Below, piece after piece: positions 27,205-36,176 of a stretch of DNA of 62,119 nt. The notes under the pieces are model-generated. The model ran no database searches. It worked only from the letters and a program-made list of their open reading frames with translations, and was not told the DNA's origin. The position numbers were made by a program, and so were the translations under genes. Numbering within the stretch: position 1 is the stretch's first letter; the number at the start of each line of letters is the position of its first letter. Origin of the DNA: a bacterium (lineage in GTDB: Bacteria > Planctomycetota > Planctomycetia > Pirellulales > Pirellulaceae); assembly GCA_030430075.1 (NCBI GenBank), contig JAUIGN010000054.1:1-62119 (forward strand). Direction: 5' to 3'.

Positions 27205-27349
27205 GAGTAAACTCTCCGGAAGACGAATCGTTTGAGAGGGAAAACGCGTCAGGAATATGGGGAAACCGACTTCGGTGGCGCCTGGTGGCAGGTCCGTACG
27301 AGCGGGCGGTGTCCGGGACGCGAAAGGCAACGAGACGGATCGCTCGGCC

Positions 27350-28747
27350 CTACGATTCCTTGATCGCCGCCACAATGTCCAAGACCGCTTGTTGACCGTC
27401 ACCAAACAACATCAGCGTGTTTTCCATAGCGAACAGCGGGTTGGGAATCCCGGCAAATCCCGGACTGAGGCTGCGCTTGATGACGATCACCGTGCGGGCC
27501 TTGTCGATATCGATGATCGGCATGCCGGCAATCGGGCTCTGCGGGTCGGTCCGCGCCACCGGGTTGACCACATCGTTGGCGCCGATCACGATGGCGACGT
27601 CGGCCGTTTCCAACGTCGGGTTGATGACGTCCATCTCCTTAAGTTGCTCGTAGTCGACATCCGCCTCGGCGAGCAGCACATTCATGTGCCCCGGCATTCG
27701 GCCGGCAACCGGGTGGATGGCGTATTCGACCGTCGCACCGTTTTCTTCGAGCATCAATCCCAGGTTGCGAACGGCGTGTTGGGCCTGGGCCACCGCCATG
27801 CCGTAGCCGGGCACAAACACGACGCGTTCGGCCGTCTCCAGGATCATCGCGACCTCTTCGGGCGACGTGGACCGCACATTGGCGTAAATATCGTCGGCGT
27901 CGGCGGACGCCGAACCGCCCTCCATGACGCCGAACAGCACGTTGAACAGGGACCGGTTCATGGCCTTGCACATCAGGTTCGTCAGAATGACCCCCGAGGC
28001 GCCGACCAACGACCCGGCCACGATCAAGACGTTGTTATTGATGACAAAGCCGGTCGCCGCCGCCGCCAGGCCGGAGTAGGAATTCAAGAGGGCGATCACG
28101 ACCGGCATGTCTGCCCCGCCGATCGGATTCACCAGGAACAGCCCCAGCACCGAAGCAACCAGCACCAGGACCACGTAGAGCAGGGGCGAGCCGTTCATCA
28201 CCATGAACGCCGCGACCGCCACCATCAACACGGCCAGGGCCGCATTCACGACCTGCTGGGCCGGGATATGAATCGGCTTCCGCATCCACTTGAACTCTTG
28301 CAGCTTGCCGAAGGCCACCAGGCTGCCCCAGAACGTCACCGCACCGATAATGCCGGAAAGGGCGGTGGCAACCAGCACGGCCACCTCGGCTTCCGGATCG
28401 GTCGCTCGGCCGGCCGATTGAATCAGGTCCGCCCCCGCCACAAACACGGACGCACCTCCTCCAAAGCCGTTGAACAGGGCCACCAACTGCGGCATCGCCG
28501 TCATCTGGATCCGGATCGCCAGGATGGCGCCGACGCCGACACCGATGAGCGTGCCCAGGATGATGTAGCCGAGCGGCTCGTCGCGCCGCCAGATGCCGAC
28601 CAACGTCGCCCCGACGGCAATCGCCATGCCCAGTGCGCCGGTCAGGTTCCCCCGGACTGCCGTCTTCGGCCGCCCCATCTGCTTCAAGCCAAGAATAAAC
28701 AGCGAAGCTGCGATCAAGTAGGCGGTGTTAACAAGGGCCGTTTCCAC
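27350..28747 (-). CDS. pntB: NAD(P) transhydrogenase, beta subunit
   Basis: PntB (465 aa) carries membrane domain II and the NADP(H)-binding domain III of proton-translocating transhydrogenase, which exchanges hydride between NADH and NADP+ using the proton gradient. About eight to nine helices fill residues 1-260. Domain III shows VPGYGMAVAQAQHAVRNL (NADP-binding, about 300-317), FAIHPVAGRMPGHMNVLLAEA-like sequence (YAIHPVAGRMPGHMN), VIGANDVVNP and MPIIDIDKA. It is the last gene of a three-gene operon, 61 bp after pntA2. Length is normal. Confidence 0.95.
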   Translation of the reverse strand: METALVNTAYLIAASLFILGLKQMGRPKTAVRGNLTGALGMAIAVGATLVGIWRRDEPLGYIILGTLIGVGVGAILAIRIQMTAMPQLVALFNGFGGGASVFVAGADLIQSAGRATDPEAEVAVLVATALSGIIGAVTFWGSLVAFGKLQEFKWMRKPIHIPAQQVVNAALAVLMVAVAAFMVMNGSPLLYVVLVLVASVLGLFLVNPIGGADMPVVIALLNSYSGLAAAATGFVINNNVLIVAGSLVGASGVILTNLMCKAMNRSLFNVLFGVMEGGSASADADDIYANVRSTSPEEVAMILETAERVVFVPGYGMAVAQAQHAVRNLGLMLEENGATVEYAIHPVAGRMPGHMNVLLAEADVDYEQLKEMDVINPTLETADVAIVIGANDVVNPVARTDPQSPIAGMPIIDIDKARTVIVIKRSLSPGFAGIPNPLFAMENTLMLFGDGQQAVLDIVAAIKES

Positions 28748-28808
28748 GAAGGCTGCCTTTCCGTATCGCCAAAGTTGAGTGAGTCGCCAGAGGTGCGCCG
28801 AGCGGTGC

Positions 28809-29360
28809 TTACTTACGGTTGAACATCGACAACATCCGGTGGGTCACCATGAACCCTCCGACCGCGTTGATCATCGCCAGCGTCACCGCGATGAATCCGA
28901 GGAATCGCGCAAAGCCTCCCACCAGCGGCGATAGTTCATCGACCACGGCGGAAGCGACGATGACCGCTCCCACCAGGGCGATCCCGCTGATCGCATTGGA
29001 GCCGGACATCAGCGGAGTGTGCAGCGTCGGCGGAACCTTGGAAATCACCTCGATCCCCAAGAAAACGGCCAGCACGAAGATCGTCAGGTTGGTGATCATG
29101 CCTTGCCGCGGGGCAGCCTCGGCAACCGCCGCAACGTCGTCACCTGCAGCCGGCGAATCGTCGGTTGCCGCCATCGAGTTCTGGGCAATTTCGATCGGCC
29201 CATCCGCGGCCGCTGTCGATGTCCCCTCAGTGCCGGACGCCGGTTCGGCGGCCGGCGAATCCAAGTCGCTGGGGGAGCTGTCCTGGGACCAGGACCAGCC
29301 GCCCAGGATCAGGACCGCCAGAAACAGGACGGAAGCAATGGTCTGTTGGGGGCGGTTCAT
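28809..29360 (-). CDS. pntA2: NAD(P) transhydrogenase alpha subunit part 2, with long N-terminal extension
   Basis: The membrane part of split alpha subunit (183 aa). The three or four helices that correspond to PntA2/PntAB fill residues about 88-180 (NLTIFVLAVFLGIEVISKVP, LHTPLMSGSNAISGIALVGA, FLGFIAVTLAMINAVGGFMV). Typical PntA2 is about 90-110 residues, so roughly 85 residues are extra: a first hydrophobic segment resembling a signal peptide (IASVLFLAVLILGGW) and an acidic Ser/Ala/Glu linker. The ATG overlaps the pntA1 stop by 4 bp (ATGA). The extension is unusual for the family. Confidence 0.88.
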   Translation of the reverse strand: MNRPQQTIASVLFLAVLILGGWSWSQDSSPSDLDSPAAEPASGTEGTSTAAADGPIEIAQNSMAATDDSPAAGDDVAAVAEAAPRQGMITNLTIFVLAVFLGIEVISKVPPTLHTPLMSGSNAISGIALVGAVIVASAVVDELSPLVGGFARFLGFIAVTLAMINAVGGFMVTHRMLSMFNRK

Positions 29361-30718
29361 TCGCCATCCTCCTTCTTGTCCTCGGTGGGCGCTGCATCGC
29401 CGGCAGCCTCTACATCGCCGGCGGGCGCTGCTTCCCCAGCCGGCTCAGGATTCTCCGTAGTCTCCGGAGCCTCGGCCGCGCCTGCTTCACCCGTGCCTTG
29501 ACTCTTGTCCTCGGGCGGCTCTTCGGTCACGACCTCCTGCTCGTCTTCCGCTTCCTGGGCAGCCAGTGGTTCCAATCCCAGGAGATCGCGGATCCTCCCG
29601 TTGACGACCTGCCCTTGGTGGGCGACGAGCGTGTCGCGGATGATCTCGTCCTCCAGGTTCATGTCGACGGCACCATCCTTGACAAGGTTCAGCAAGAACT
29701 TGGTGACGTTGTTGGAGAACATCTGGCTGGCATGATTGGGAATCTCCGCCGGGAGGTTGGTCGGTCCGAGGATCGTGACCCCGTGCTCCACCACCCGATC
29801 GCTGGCTTTGCTCAAGGCGCAGTTGCCGCCCCGTTCGGTCGCCATGTCGACAATCACGCTGCCGGGTGTCATCCCGGCGACCGCTTCGGCGGTGATCAGC
29901 AGGGGCGACGGCTGGCCGGGAATGGCGGCCGTCGTGATGACCACGTCGCTCTCAGCAACGACTTCCGCCATCAATTCGCGTTGCTTTGCATAGAAGGCGT
30001 CATCCATGGCCTTCGCATAGCCACCCTTGTCCTCCGATTGGTCGGTTTCCAGCTTCAGTTCGACAAACTTGCCGCCGAGGCTTTCGACCTGTTCGCGGCA
30101 GGCGGGCCGCACATCGTAGGCGCGAACGACGGCGCCCAGCCGTTTCGCCGTAGCAATGGCCTGCAGTCCGGCGACACCAGCACCGACCACAAAGACGCGG
30201 CATGCCTTCAGCGTTCCCGCCGCCGTCATCAACATGGGAAACATCTTCGGCAGCTCGACAGCCGCCAGCAGCACGGCCCGATAACCGGCGATGGTGGCCA
30301 TCGACGACAAGACGTCCATACTCTGGGCACGGGTAATCCGCGGTATCATCTCCAACGCGAACAACGAGGCACCCGTCTGGGCCACTTCCTGGATGCACTT
30401 GGGTTCACCCAGCGGGTCACAGGTGCCCAGCACAATCCCGCCCGACTTGAGCTGCGGCAAATCGGCTCGACCGGCCTCAGGATTGGCGCCGAGCGCTCGA
30501 ACCTGGGCAACGACATCCGCCGACAAAACGGCCGCCCGATCCGCAGTGACCGCCGCCCCCTTCTCTTCGTACATGCGGTCGGAAAATCCGGCCGCCTCCC
30601 CGGCGCCCGACTCGATCAATACATCCATCCCGGCTTTAATCAATTGGGGGATGTTGGCCGGGATCAAGGCGACCCGATGTTCATCGGGAAACGTCTCTTT
30701 AGGAACGGCAACCTTCAT
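29357..30718 (-). CDS. pntA1: NAD(P) transhydrogenase alpha subunit part 1, with acidic C-terminal tail
   Basis: The NAD(H)-binding domain I (453 aa), homologous to alanine dehydrogenase. Recognisable parts are KVAVPKETFPDEHRVAL at the N-terminus, SMDVLSSMATIAGYRAVL, the Rossmann loop VFVVGAGVAGLQAIATAKRLGA (about 170-191) with YDVRPACREQVESLGG, and the PGSVIVDMATERGGNC motif. The family normally ends near residue 380; here an Ala/Glu/Pro-rich acidic tail of about 75 residues follows. It is the first gene of the pnt operon, with translational coupling to pntA2. Confidence 0.93.
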   Translation of the reverse strand: MKVAVPKETFPDEHRVALIPANIPQLIKAGMDVLIESGAGEAAGFSDRMYEEKGAAVTADRAAVLSADVVAQVRALGANPEAGRADLPQLKSGGIVLGTCDPLGEPKCIQEVAQTGASLFALEMIPRITRAQSMDVLSSMATIAGYRAVLLAAVELPKMFPMLMTAAGTLKACRVFVVGAGVAGLQAIATAKRLGAVVRAYDVRPACREQVESLGGKFVELKLETDQSEDKGGYAKAMDDAFYAKQRELMAEVVAESDVVITTAAIPGQPSPLLITAEAVAGMTPGSVIVDMATERGGNCALSKASDRVVEHGVTILGPTNLPAEIPNHASQMFSNNVTKFLLNLVKDGAVDMNLEDEIIRDTLVAHQGQVVNGRIRDLLGLEPLAAQEAEDEQEVVTEEPPEDKSQGTGEAGAAEAPETTENPEPAGEAAPAGDVEAAGDAAPTEDKKEDGE

Positions 30719-31242
30719 GGTGTAGCTCAGCGAATTGCGTGTTAATGTATACGGGCTACGGATGGGCGGGTGATCCGAGGGCGCTCAGCGGCGTCTGCAA
30801 TAGCCATCGGACGAGGGCGGTTTGCCGGTCTCCGCGAATCGGTGAATCCATGAATCTGCAGGCACCCAACGGCGACGACGACGCGGGTCTGCCCAAACGG
30901 GGGAACGGGCGACTGCGGCCTGGCAGCCTCCGCGGAGGTCGCAGCAAGGGCGGGGGAGAGGCGGCCCTGGCGAGTGTCTCCTTCCATCGGGATGCAAGCA
31001 TCAAGGTTCGCCTATCTTAAGCCGCTCGCCCTGAATTACAAGGGAGCCGCGGCGCGAGAGACCGAACTTCTGCCGCCCGCCGGCAGGCTCTCATGGGCGC
31101 TGGGAAAAATTGGACTTTTGCCGAGTTATATGTTGTAATCGAGCCAATCTATCGAGCCCGTGCCACGCCGCGTGAGTTCGTTTCGGCCGACCGTTAGCCC
31201 ATCGTCCCCGTCCGCCCGTTCGCCCCCCAGGGAGTCCCGCTC
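30719..31242. promoter_or_regulatory. Divergent intergenic region with a promoter candidate
   Basis: No gene is supported in 524 bp, though short frames overlap on both strands. The best promoter-like sequence on the plus strand is TTGGAC (31110-31115), 18 bp, TGTAAT (31134-31139), 104 bp before the next gene. The promoter of the pnt operon should lie in the left part and is not clear. Confidence 0.3.
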
Positions 31243-32706
31243 ATGTCGAAGTTCACCCGCCGCAACTTCCTCAAAACGACCGCCGCCGCGAGTGCCGCCT
31301 TTCCCCTGTTTACGGTGGCCGGCACGAAAGCCTCCGGGAAGGTGATTGGAGCGAATGACACGATTCGGATCGGCGTGGCGGGAATCCACGGGCGCGGGAC
31401 GGCCCACATCGGCGAGTTCGCCAAGATGGAGAAGGTCGATGTGACCTACCTGATCGACCCGGATTCCAGCCTGTTCGAATCCCGGTCCGGCCAGGTGAAG
31501 TCCAAAGGGGGCAACACCCCCAAATGTGTTCAGGATATTCGCCAGGCCCTGGAAGACGACAACCTCGACGCGGTTTCCGTGGCGACCTGCAACCATTGGC
31601 ACTCGCTGATCACCGTCTGGGCCTGCCAGGCGGGCAAAGACGTGTACGTCGAGAAGCCGATGAGCCACAACATGTTCGAAGGGCGTCAGTGCGTCGCGGC
31701 GGCCAACAAGTACGGTCGCGTCGTCCAGCACGGGACCCAGCAGCGCAGCAGCGGCGGACGAGCCTCGCAGATCGCCGCCATTCAATCGGGCAAGTACGGC
31801 AAGTTGCTGGTCTCGAAAGGCTATTGCTGCAAGCCCCGCTGGAGCATCGGCTTCAAGCCGACCAAACCCGCCCCCGCCGACCTGGATTTCAACCTCTGGC
31901 TGGGACCGGCCCCGGAACAGCCGTTTCATGGCAACCTGGTGCACTACAACTGGCACTGGTTCTGGGACACCGGCAACGGCGACACGGGCAACCAGGGTGT
32001 CCATGAGATGGATGTTGCCCGCTGGGCCATCAAGGGGAGCACGCTTCCTAATCGGGTCTGGAGCCTGGGCGGTCGATTCGCGCCGGGAGAAAAAGACCTG
32101 CAGGACCAGGGCGAAACACCCAACATGCAACTGGCGGTCTACGAGTATGGCGACGTGCTGCTGGTGTTCGAAACACGAGGGCTGGTCGACAACAAGCGGT
32201 ACCCCAAGGCGCCGCCGCGGAACGTGAGCAACGAGTACTACACGACGGAAGGCAAGATCGTCGGCAGCACGTTCTATCCCAAGAATGGCGGCGACCCGGT
32301 GCGCGTCGAGGGCGAATCGGCTCATGTCACGCCCGGCGGTGCCTTCGGATCCTTCATCGCCGCCGTCCGCAGCCGCGATCCCCAGGATCAGAACTGCAAC
32401 GCCGAAGTCGCCCACTACTCCAGCGCGCTTTGCCACCTGGCGAACATCTCGTTCCGGTTGGGCGAACCGGCCCGGTTTGACGCGAAAGCGAAGACGATCG
32501 GCGACAACAAGGTGGTGGTGGACGCCTTCGAAACGGTGAAGGAGAACCTGCAGGCCGTCGACATCAAGCTGGCAGAAACCACGTACACGCTGGGACGAAC
32601 CTTGGAACTGAACCCCAAGACCGAAAAGTTCATTGGAGACGACGAAGCCAATCAACTTCTGACGCGCAATTACCGCGCGCCGTTCGTCGTCCCGACCGAG
32701 GTGTAA
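31243..32706 (+). CDS. Tat-exported Gfo/Idh/MocA-family oxidoreductase
   Basis: A 487-residue oxidoreductase. The N-terminus TRRNFLKTTAAASAAFPLF is a twin-arginine signal, so it is exported folded with its cofactor. The Rossmann domain opens with IRIGVAGIHGRGTAHIGEF (about 41-59); the catalytic motif GKDVYVEKPMSHN is at about 132-144, and the C-terminal domain includes HWFWDTGNGDTGNQGVHEMDVARW, a signature of the planctomycete subgroup in which the following Asp and His residues line the active site. Substrate unknown, probably a sugar derivative. It is distinct from the Sec-exported paralogue near 5.3 kb. Confidence 0.88.
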   Translation: MSKFTRRNFLKTTAAASAAFPLFTVAGTKASGKVIGANDTIRIGVAGIHGRGTAHIGEFAKMEKVDVTYLIDPDSSLFESRSGQVKSKGGNTPKCVQDIRQALEDDNLDAVSVATCNHWHSLITVWACQAGKDVYVEKPMSHNMFEGRQCVAAANKYGRVVQHGTQQRSSGGRASQIAAIQSGKYGKLLVSKGYCCKPRWSIGFKPTKPAPADLDFNLWLGPAPEQPFHGNLVHYNWHWFWDTGNGDTGNQGVHEMDVARWAIKGSTLPNRVWSLGGRFAPGEKDLQDQGETPNMQLAVYEYGDVLLVFETRGLVDNKRYPKAPPRNVSNEYYTTEGKIVGSTFYPKNGGDPVRVEGESAHVTPGGAFGSFIAAVRSRDPQDQNCNAEVAHYSSALCHLANISFRLGEPARFDAKAKTIGDNKVVVDAFETVKENLQAVDIKLAETTYTLGRTLELNPKTEKFIGDDEANQLLTRNYRAPFVVPTEV

Positions 32707-33152
32707 GCGGCACGGCAATTCAAACCGCAACCTCCCCAAGACGTTGCTCGGCGCGGGTCCCGGCTGCTCGGTGCGGGTCCCGCCTGCTCGGCGCGGGTCC
32801 CGGCTGCTCGGCGCGGGTCCAGCCTGCTCGGCGCGGGTCCAGTCTGCTCGGCGCGGGTCCAGCCTGCTCGGCGCGGGTCCAGTCTGCTCGGCGCGGGTCC
32901 AGTCTGCTCGGCGCGGGTCTCCGACCCCGCCGAAACCGCCGACCGAAGGTCTCCCCCCCCCCGCACCGCCGCCAACCAGCAACGGCACTGCGGCGGGGTC
33001 TTGCCAAGATCCTGAAATCGGTCAATCATCGCTCTTCAGACGGTCCTAACTTTCCATTCTGACAACCCCGCCCCGACGGGGAGTCTGGAAGGCGGGTCCA
33101 GTCCCACTCCAGAGACCTGGAAAACTCAAAGTCCCATTCCCGAAAAGGCATC
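32707..33152. repeat. Tandem 20-bp GC-rich repeat, nine copies, plus flank
   Basis: Nine contiguous units of exactly 20 bp, each containing TGCTCGGCGCGGGTCC, end at 32760, 32780 and so on to 32920. The last runs into CCGACCCCGCCGAAACCGCC and GACCGAAGGTCTCC, the same module as at 24518-24609 and, inverted, at 41062-41147 and 46449-46610. The core CGGGTC-TCC-GACCCCG can fold. There are no unique spacers, so it is not a CRISPR array. The rest of the gap up to the next gene holds nothing recognisable. Confidence 0.85.
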
Positions 33153-33899
33153 ATGAGACCCACTTTCTTGCTCGCCGCGCCGACGCCCTGTTCGCGGATC
33201 TTCCCGCTTGTTTTACTGACCGTTCTCCTCTGGCTACCGGCATCACCGGCCGCCGCGGCTGGGGCCCATCTTTTCATCCTCTCTGGTCAATCCAACATGG
33301 CCGGTCTGAATCCTCGCGAGTCGTTCACGCCGACTGTCGAGCAGGAGTTCGGCAAAGAGCAGGTGATCGTCGTCAAGGATGCCGTCGGCGGGCAGTCGAT
33401 CCGCCGCTGGCACAAGAATTGGATGCCGCCTGTCAATAAGCCGACGGCGAACAACGGTGATTTGTACGACCGGTTGCTGCAACGAGTCCGACAGGCGATC
33501 AAGGGCCGCGAAATCGCCAGTGTGACGTTCCTTTGGATGCAAGGCGAACGGGACGCGCGGGAGGGCAATGGAACGGTCTATGCGGCCAGCCTGCAGGGAC
33601 TCTTCAGCCAATTGGCCGCGGACCTCGAGCGAGACGACATCAACGTGGTCATCGGGCGGCTCAGCGATTTCGACATGCAGAACCGCCGCTACCAGCACTG
33701 GACGCTGATTCGGGAGATTCAAGTCGACGTTGCGGAGAGCCATCCGCGCGGCGCCTGGGTCGATACCGACGACCTCAACGACGGCACGAACCGCCGCGGC
33801 AAACCGATCAAGAACGACCTCCACTACTCGGCGGAAGGCTACAAGACCTTCGGCCGTCGCCTGGCGAACAAGGCGATCGCGTTGATCCGCAAAGGCTAG
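33153..33899 (+). CDS. Secreted SASA-type carbohydrate esterase
   Basis: A 248-residue exported protein of the sialate O-acetylesterase/carbohydrate esterase 6-like group (PF03629), which removes acetyl groups from sugars. A signal peptide covers residues 1-34. Block I is HLFILSGQSNMAG (about 37-49, catalytic Ser in GQSNM), the glycine block is DAVGGQSIRRW, Gln/Gly of TFLWMQGERDA fits block III, and DLHYSAEGYKTFGRR near the C-terminus supplies the catalytic Asp-x-x-His. Length is normal. An extracellular role in polysaccharide degradation is expected. Confidence 0.87.
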   Translation: MRPTFLLAAPTPCSRIFPLVLLTVLLWLPASPAAAAGAHLFILSGQSNMAGLNPRESFTPTVEQEFGKEQVIVVKDAVGGQSIRRWHKNWMPPVNKPTANNGDLYDRLLQRVRQAIKGREIASVTFLWMQGERDAREGNGTVYAASLQGLFSQLAADLERDDINVVIGRLSDFDMQNRRYQHWTLIREIQVDVAESHPRGAWVDTDDLNDGTNRRGKPIKNDLHYSAEGYKTFGRRLANKAIALIRKG

Positions 33900-33976
33900 C
33901 GAGGCATGGGCCGCGTTCCAATTGAGAGCGAACGCTGGCGACTTGCTCATCGGCCCCTGCTGGCCCCACCGGGAAC

Positions 33977-34198
33977 CTAATTCGCCGCGCGCCGCAACGT
34001 GGCGTTGCGCAACTGGCCGAATGTCGGCGCGGGCCGCGGATGGCCGTCCACCTGCTCGGTGGCACCGGACGAAAACGTCATGGCCGCCGTGGGAGGATTT
34101 TGCTGAGGATCGTCAATCTCCCGAGCGACAGAGAAAAGCAGCACAACCGGGTAAGCGGCAATAAGGAACGCGCCGACGGCAAACAGGGTCGATCGCAT
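33977..34198 (-). CDS. Small single-span membrane protein
   Basis: A 73-residue protein with one N-terminal hydrophobic helix (LFAVGAFLIAAYPVVLLFSV, about 4-23) and a polar tail rich in Pro, Thr and Arg. AGGAGAG sits 5 nt before the ATG, a strong Shine-Dalgarno, which supports this start over longer frames without one. It is divergent from the vWA gene. No family recognised. Confidence 0.5.
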   Translation of the reverse strand: MRSTLFAVGAFLIAAYPVVLLFSVAREIDDPQQNPPTAAMTFSSGATEQVDGHPRPAPTFGQLRNATLRRAAN

Positions 34199-34517
34199 GG
34201 TGCTCTCCTGAATAAGACGGATGCCTCGTGGGTCGAGATCCGTCTCGAGAGCTGGGATTCCATACCACTCGTCATCGGCTTCCCGCCTCGGGAACTTGGC
34301 CCATTCGCCGGTCGGTAGGACAAACGGAATAGCTGGCACACTTTCCCAGTCGAGCGAACACCGTGGGGAACCCGGGCCGTTGTGCCGCATGGCAGGACGC
34401 AGCAAGCGGCGGCGACAACGGGACGAGCGACGGCGGGAAGTACGCCGTTTTTGCCTCCACGTGGACACGGGATACAATGAAGTAAGTGCGTGCCCGACCA
34501 ACCGCAGAGGACCGCCT
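34199..34517. other. Divergent intergenic region
   Basis: The space between the small membrane protein and the vWA gene. The plus-strand frame is open through most of it but starts with no Shine-Dalgarno and gives Arg/Ser-rich sequence, so it is treated as non-coding. Nothing else is recognised. Confidence 0.3.
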
Positions 34518-35732
34518 GTGAGCGCCTCGGAACCACCTGTCATTGATGCCCGCGCGCCGGAATGTCCCGCCAGCAACCGGCCGCCGCTTCCGCCCGGTTC
34601 CGGACAGGTCTCCGCGCGGCGCGGTCCGCCGCCAGCGATTGGGAGCCCTGCATCGCCGCCGTCGACGTCATCACCTCTCGTGGCAGTTGCCGCGGACACC
34701 GCAGAGAATGCTTCTTTCGGTCGACGGCTACGCAAGGTGGTTCACGCCGTACCACCCTGGTCCGTGAGTTTGCTGCTGCACGGTGTCGGCCTGGTCGTTC
34801 TGGCGTTCTGGACCTTGGCCGCCAGTCGCGAGCCACCGCGGCAAGTCTTGATTGCGTCCACGGTCGAGGAGACGCAGTTGGAGACCTTGGAAGTCGCCGA
34901 ACTGGAGATGGCAGCGCTGGAGGTCGTCGAACTGGATACCATGTCGCTCGATACCGACACGGTCGATCCGGGCGCTATCTCGCTGGGAGCAATCGCCGCG
35001 ATTGATGCGGAAGCCGAATTGGCCATGCCTTCGGTCGAGAACGCCACGACCTACGAGATCGGCGCACTTTTTGGAGAAGCGGGCGACGGGATGTCTTCGA
35101 TCGCCGCAGGGCTTGGTGCGGCAAGTTTCTTCGGTGCCAAAGCACAAGGATCGCGATTTGTTTTCGTGGTCGACAATTCAAACAGTATGGGCAAGGGGCG
35201 TTTTGAGACGGCGCTGAGCGAGCTGATGAAGACGGTGGAAGGGATGGCGCCGTACCAGTCCTTCTACGTGATCTTCTTTAGCGACACGGCGTACCCGCTG
35301 TTTCATCCCGAACCAGCGAAAGCCATGATCCGCGCCACCGACCAGAACAAGAAAAAGTTGCGCAACTGGTTGGGAACGGTCGAGATGTGCCTGCGGACCA
35401 AAGGCGAGGAGGCGATGCAGATCGCCTTCGCCATGCAACCGGATGTAATCTACATCCTGGGAGACGGGCGGTTTACGGACCGGGCCGGCGCGATGCTTGT
35501 CGCCCCCCACAATCGCAAGGTGCCCATTCATACGCTGGGCATGGAAGTGGACTCGATCGGCCGGCGTGAATTTCAGGCGATCGCCAAGGCGAACGGCGGC
35601 ACCTACCGCAATGTTGCCGCCACCAGGGAGGCGCAAATGATGGCCCGGTCCCGGCCGATCGCCAGGAATTGGCGGCGGGGCTACGTTTGGGGCATGACGC
35701 TCCCGGCCGGCGACAAGCCGCGGAAACGCTAA
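34518..35732 (+). CDS. Membrane protein with von Willebrand factor A domain
   Basis: A 404-residue protein. A Pro/Ser-rich N-terminus (about 1-70) precedes one membrane helix (about 80-103, WSVSLLLHGVGLVVLAFWTL), an acidic linker with repeated VE/LE steps, and a vWA domain (about 210-370) starting RFVFVVDNSNSMGKGR, a MIDAS-like DxSxS with Asn in place of the first Ser (D-N-S-N-S). It continues with FYVIFFSDTAYPLF and YILGDGRFTD. Planctomycetes have many such proteins and the partner is unknown. The start is GTG, with GAGG 7 nt upstream. The alternative upstream frame is not protein-like. Confidence 0.8.
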   Translation: MSASEPPVIDARAPECPASNRPPLPPGSGQVSARRGPPPAIGSPASPPSTSSPLVAVAADTAENASFGRRLRKVVHAVPPWSVSLLLHGVGLVVLAFWTLAASREPPRQVLIASTVEETQLETLEVAELEMAALEVVELDTMSLDTDTVDPGAISLGAIAAIDAEAELAMPSVENATTYEIGALFGEAGDGMSSIAAGLGAASFFGAKAQGSRFVFVVDNSNSMGKGRFETALSELMKTVEGMAPYQSFYVIFFSDTAYPLFHPEPAKAMIRATDQNKKKLRNWLGTVEMCLRTKGEEAMQIAFAMQPDVIYILGDGRFTDRAGAMLVAPHNRKVPIHTLGMEVDSIGRREFQAIAKANGGTYRNVAATREAQMMARSRPIARNWRRGYVWGMTLPAGDKPRKR

Positions 35733-35766
35733 CCGCCCGGCAGTTCCTCTCGACCTGAAATGCGAT

Positions 35767-35985
35767 TTACCAAAGCGTGTAAATGAACGGGGCGGCCGCG
35801 GTCCCGCTGAGCAGAATCAGGGCCCCCATCGCCAGCAGGACCAGGATGATCGGCGTCAGCCACCACTTTTTGTTGTGGATCAGGAAATCCCAAAACTCGG
35901 CCAGCAGCCCCAACTCGGCCTCGTCGGCTTGACGGGCAAAATCGTCATCTGCATCTTCCGGTTTGGGTTGGGGATCGTCGCTCAT
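35767..35985 (-). CDS. DUF5989-family small membrane protein
   Basis: A 72-residue protein: an acidic N-terminus, then LLAEFWDFLIHNKKWWLTPIILVLLAMGALILLSGTAAAPFIYTLW, with one long membrane helix and the motif F-W-x-F-L-x-x-x-K-K-W-W-L that marks DUF5989. In many bacteria this tiny protein is encoded beside an SxtJ-like protein and a carbamoyltransferase, exactly as here. Its function is not known; the fixed gene order implies one shared pathway. Confidence 0.8.
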   Translation of the reverse strand: MSDDPQPKPEDADDDFARQADEAELGLLAEFWDFLIHNKKWWLTPIILVLLAMGALILLSGTAAAPFIYTLW

Positions 35986-36176
35986 ATGGCTCTATGGGGC
36001 GGTGCGTGCGGCGCCAAGCGCCGGCACGGCGGCTACCTGGTGGTGATTGACAAAACAGTCGGCGTAGGGGGGCAGCGCCGCGCGGCGGAGCGGCCCGTTG
36101 GAGTGCTTCGCTATTTTGAAGTCGGCTCCCCTCTCCTTGGCCACCGCGTAACGCGAGCCGCGACAACAGGGCGACG

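Noticed and set aside
27257..28822. 521-residue plus-strand open frame opposite pntB
   Set aside because: It is a shadow of pntB with biased composition (many His, Gln, Arg) and no recognisable motif.
30739..31020. Small open frames in the pnt upstream region
   Set aside because: Overlapping frames on both strands, low complexity, no Shine-Dalgarno and no domain.
32741..32920. CRISPR array
   Set aside because: Units are 20 bp with no unique spacers between them; it is a direct tandem repeat. No cas gene is present.
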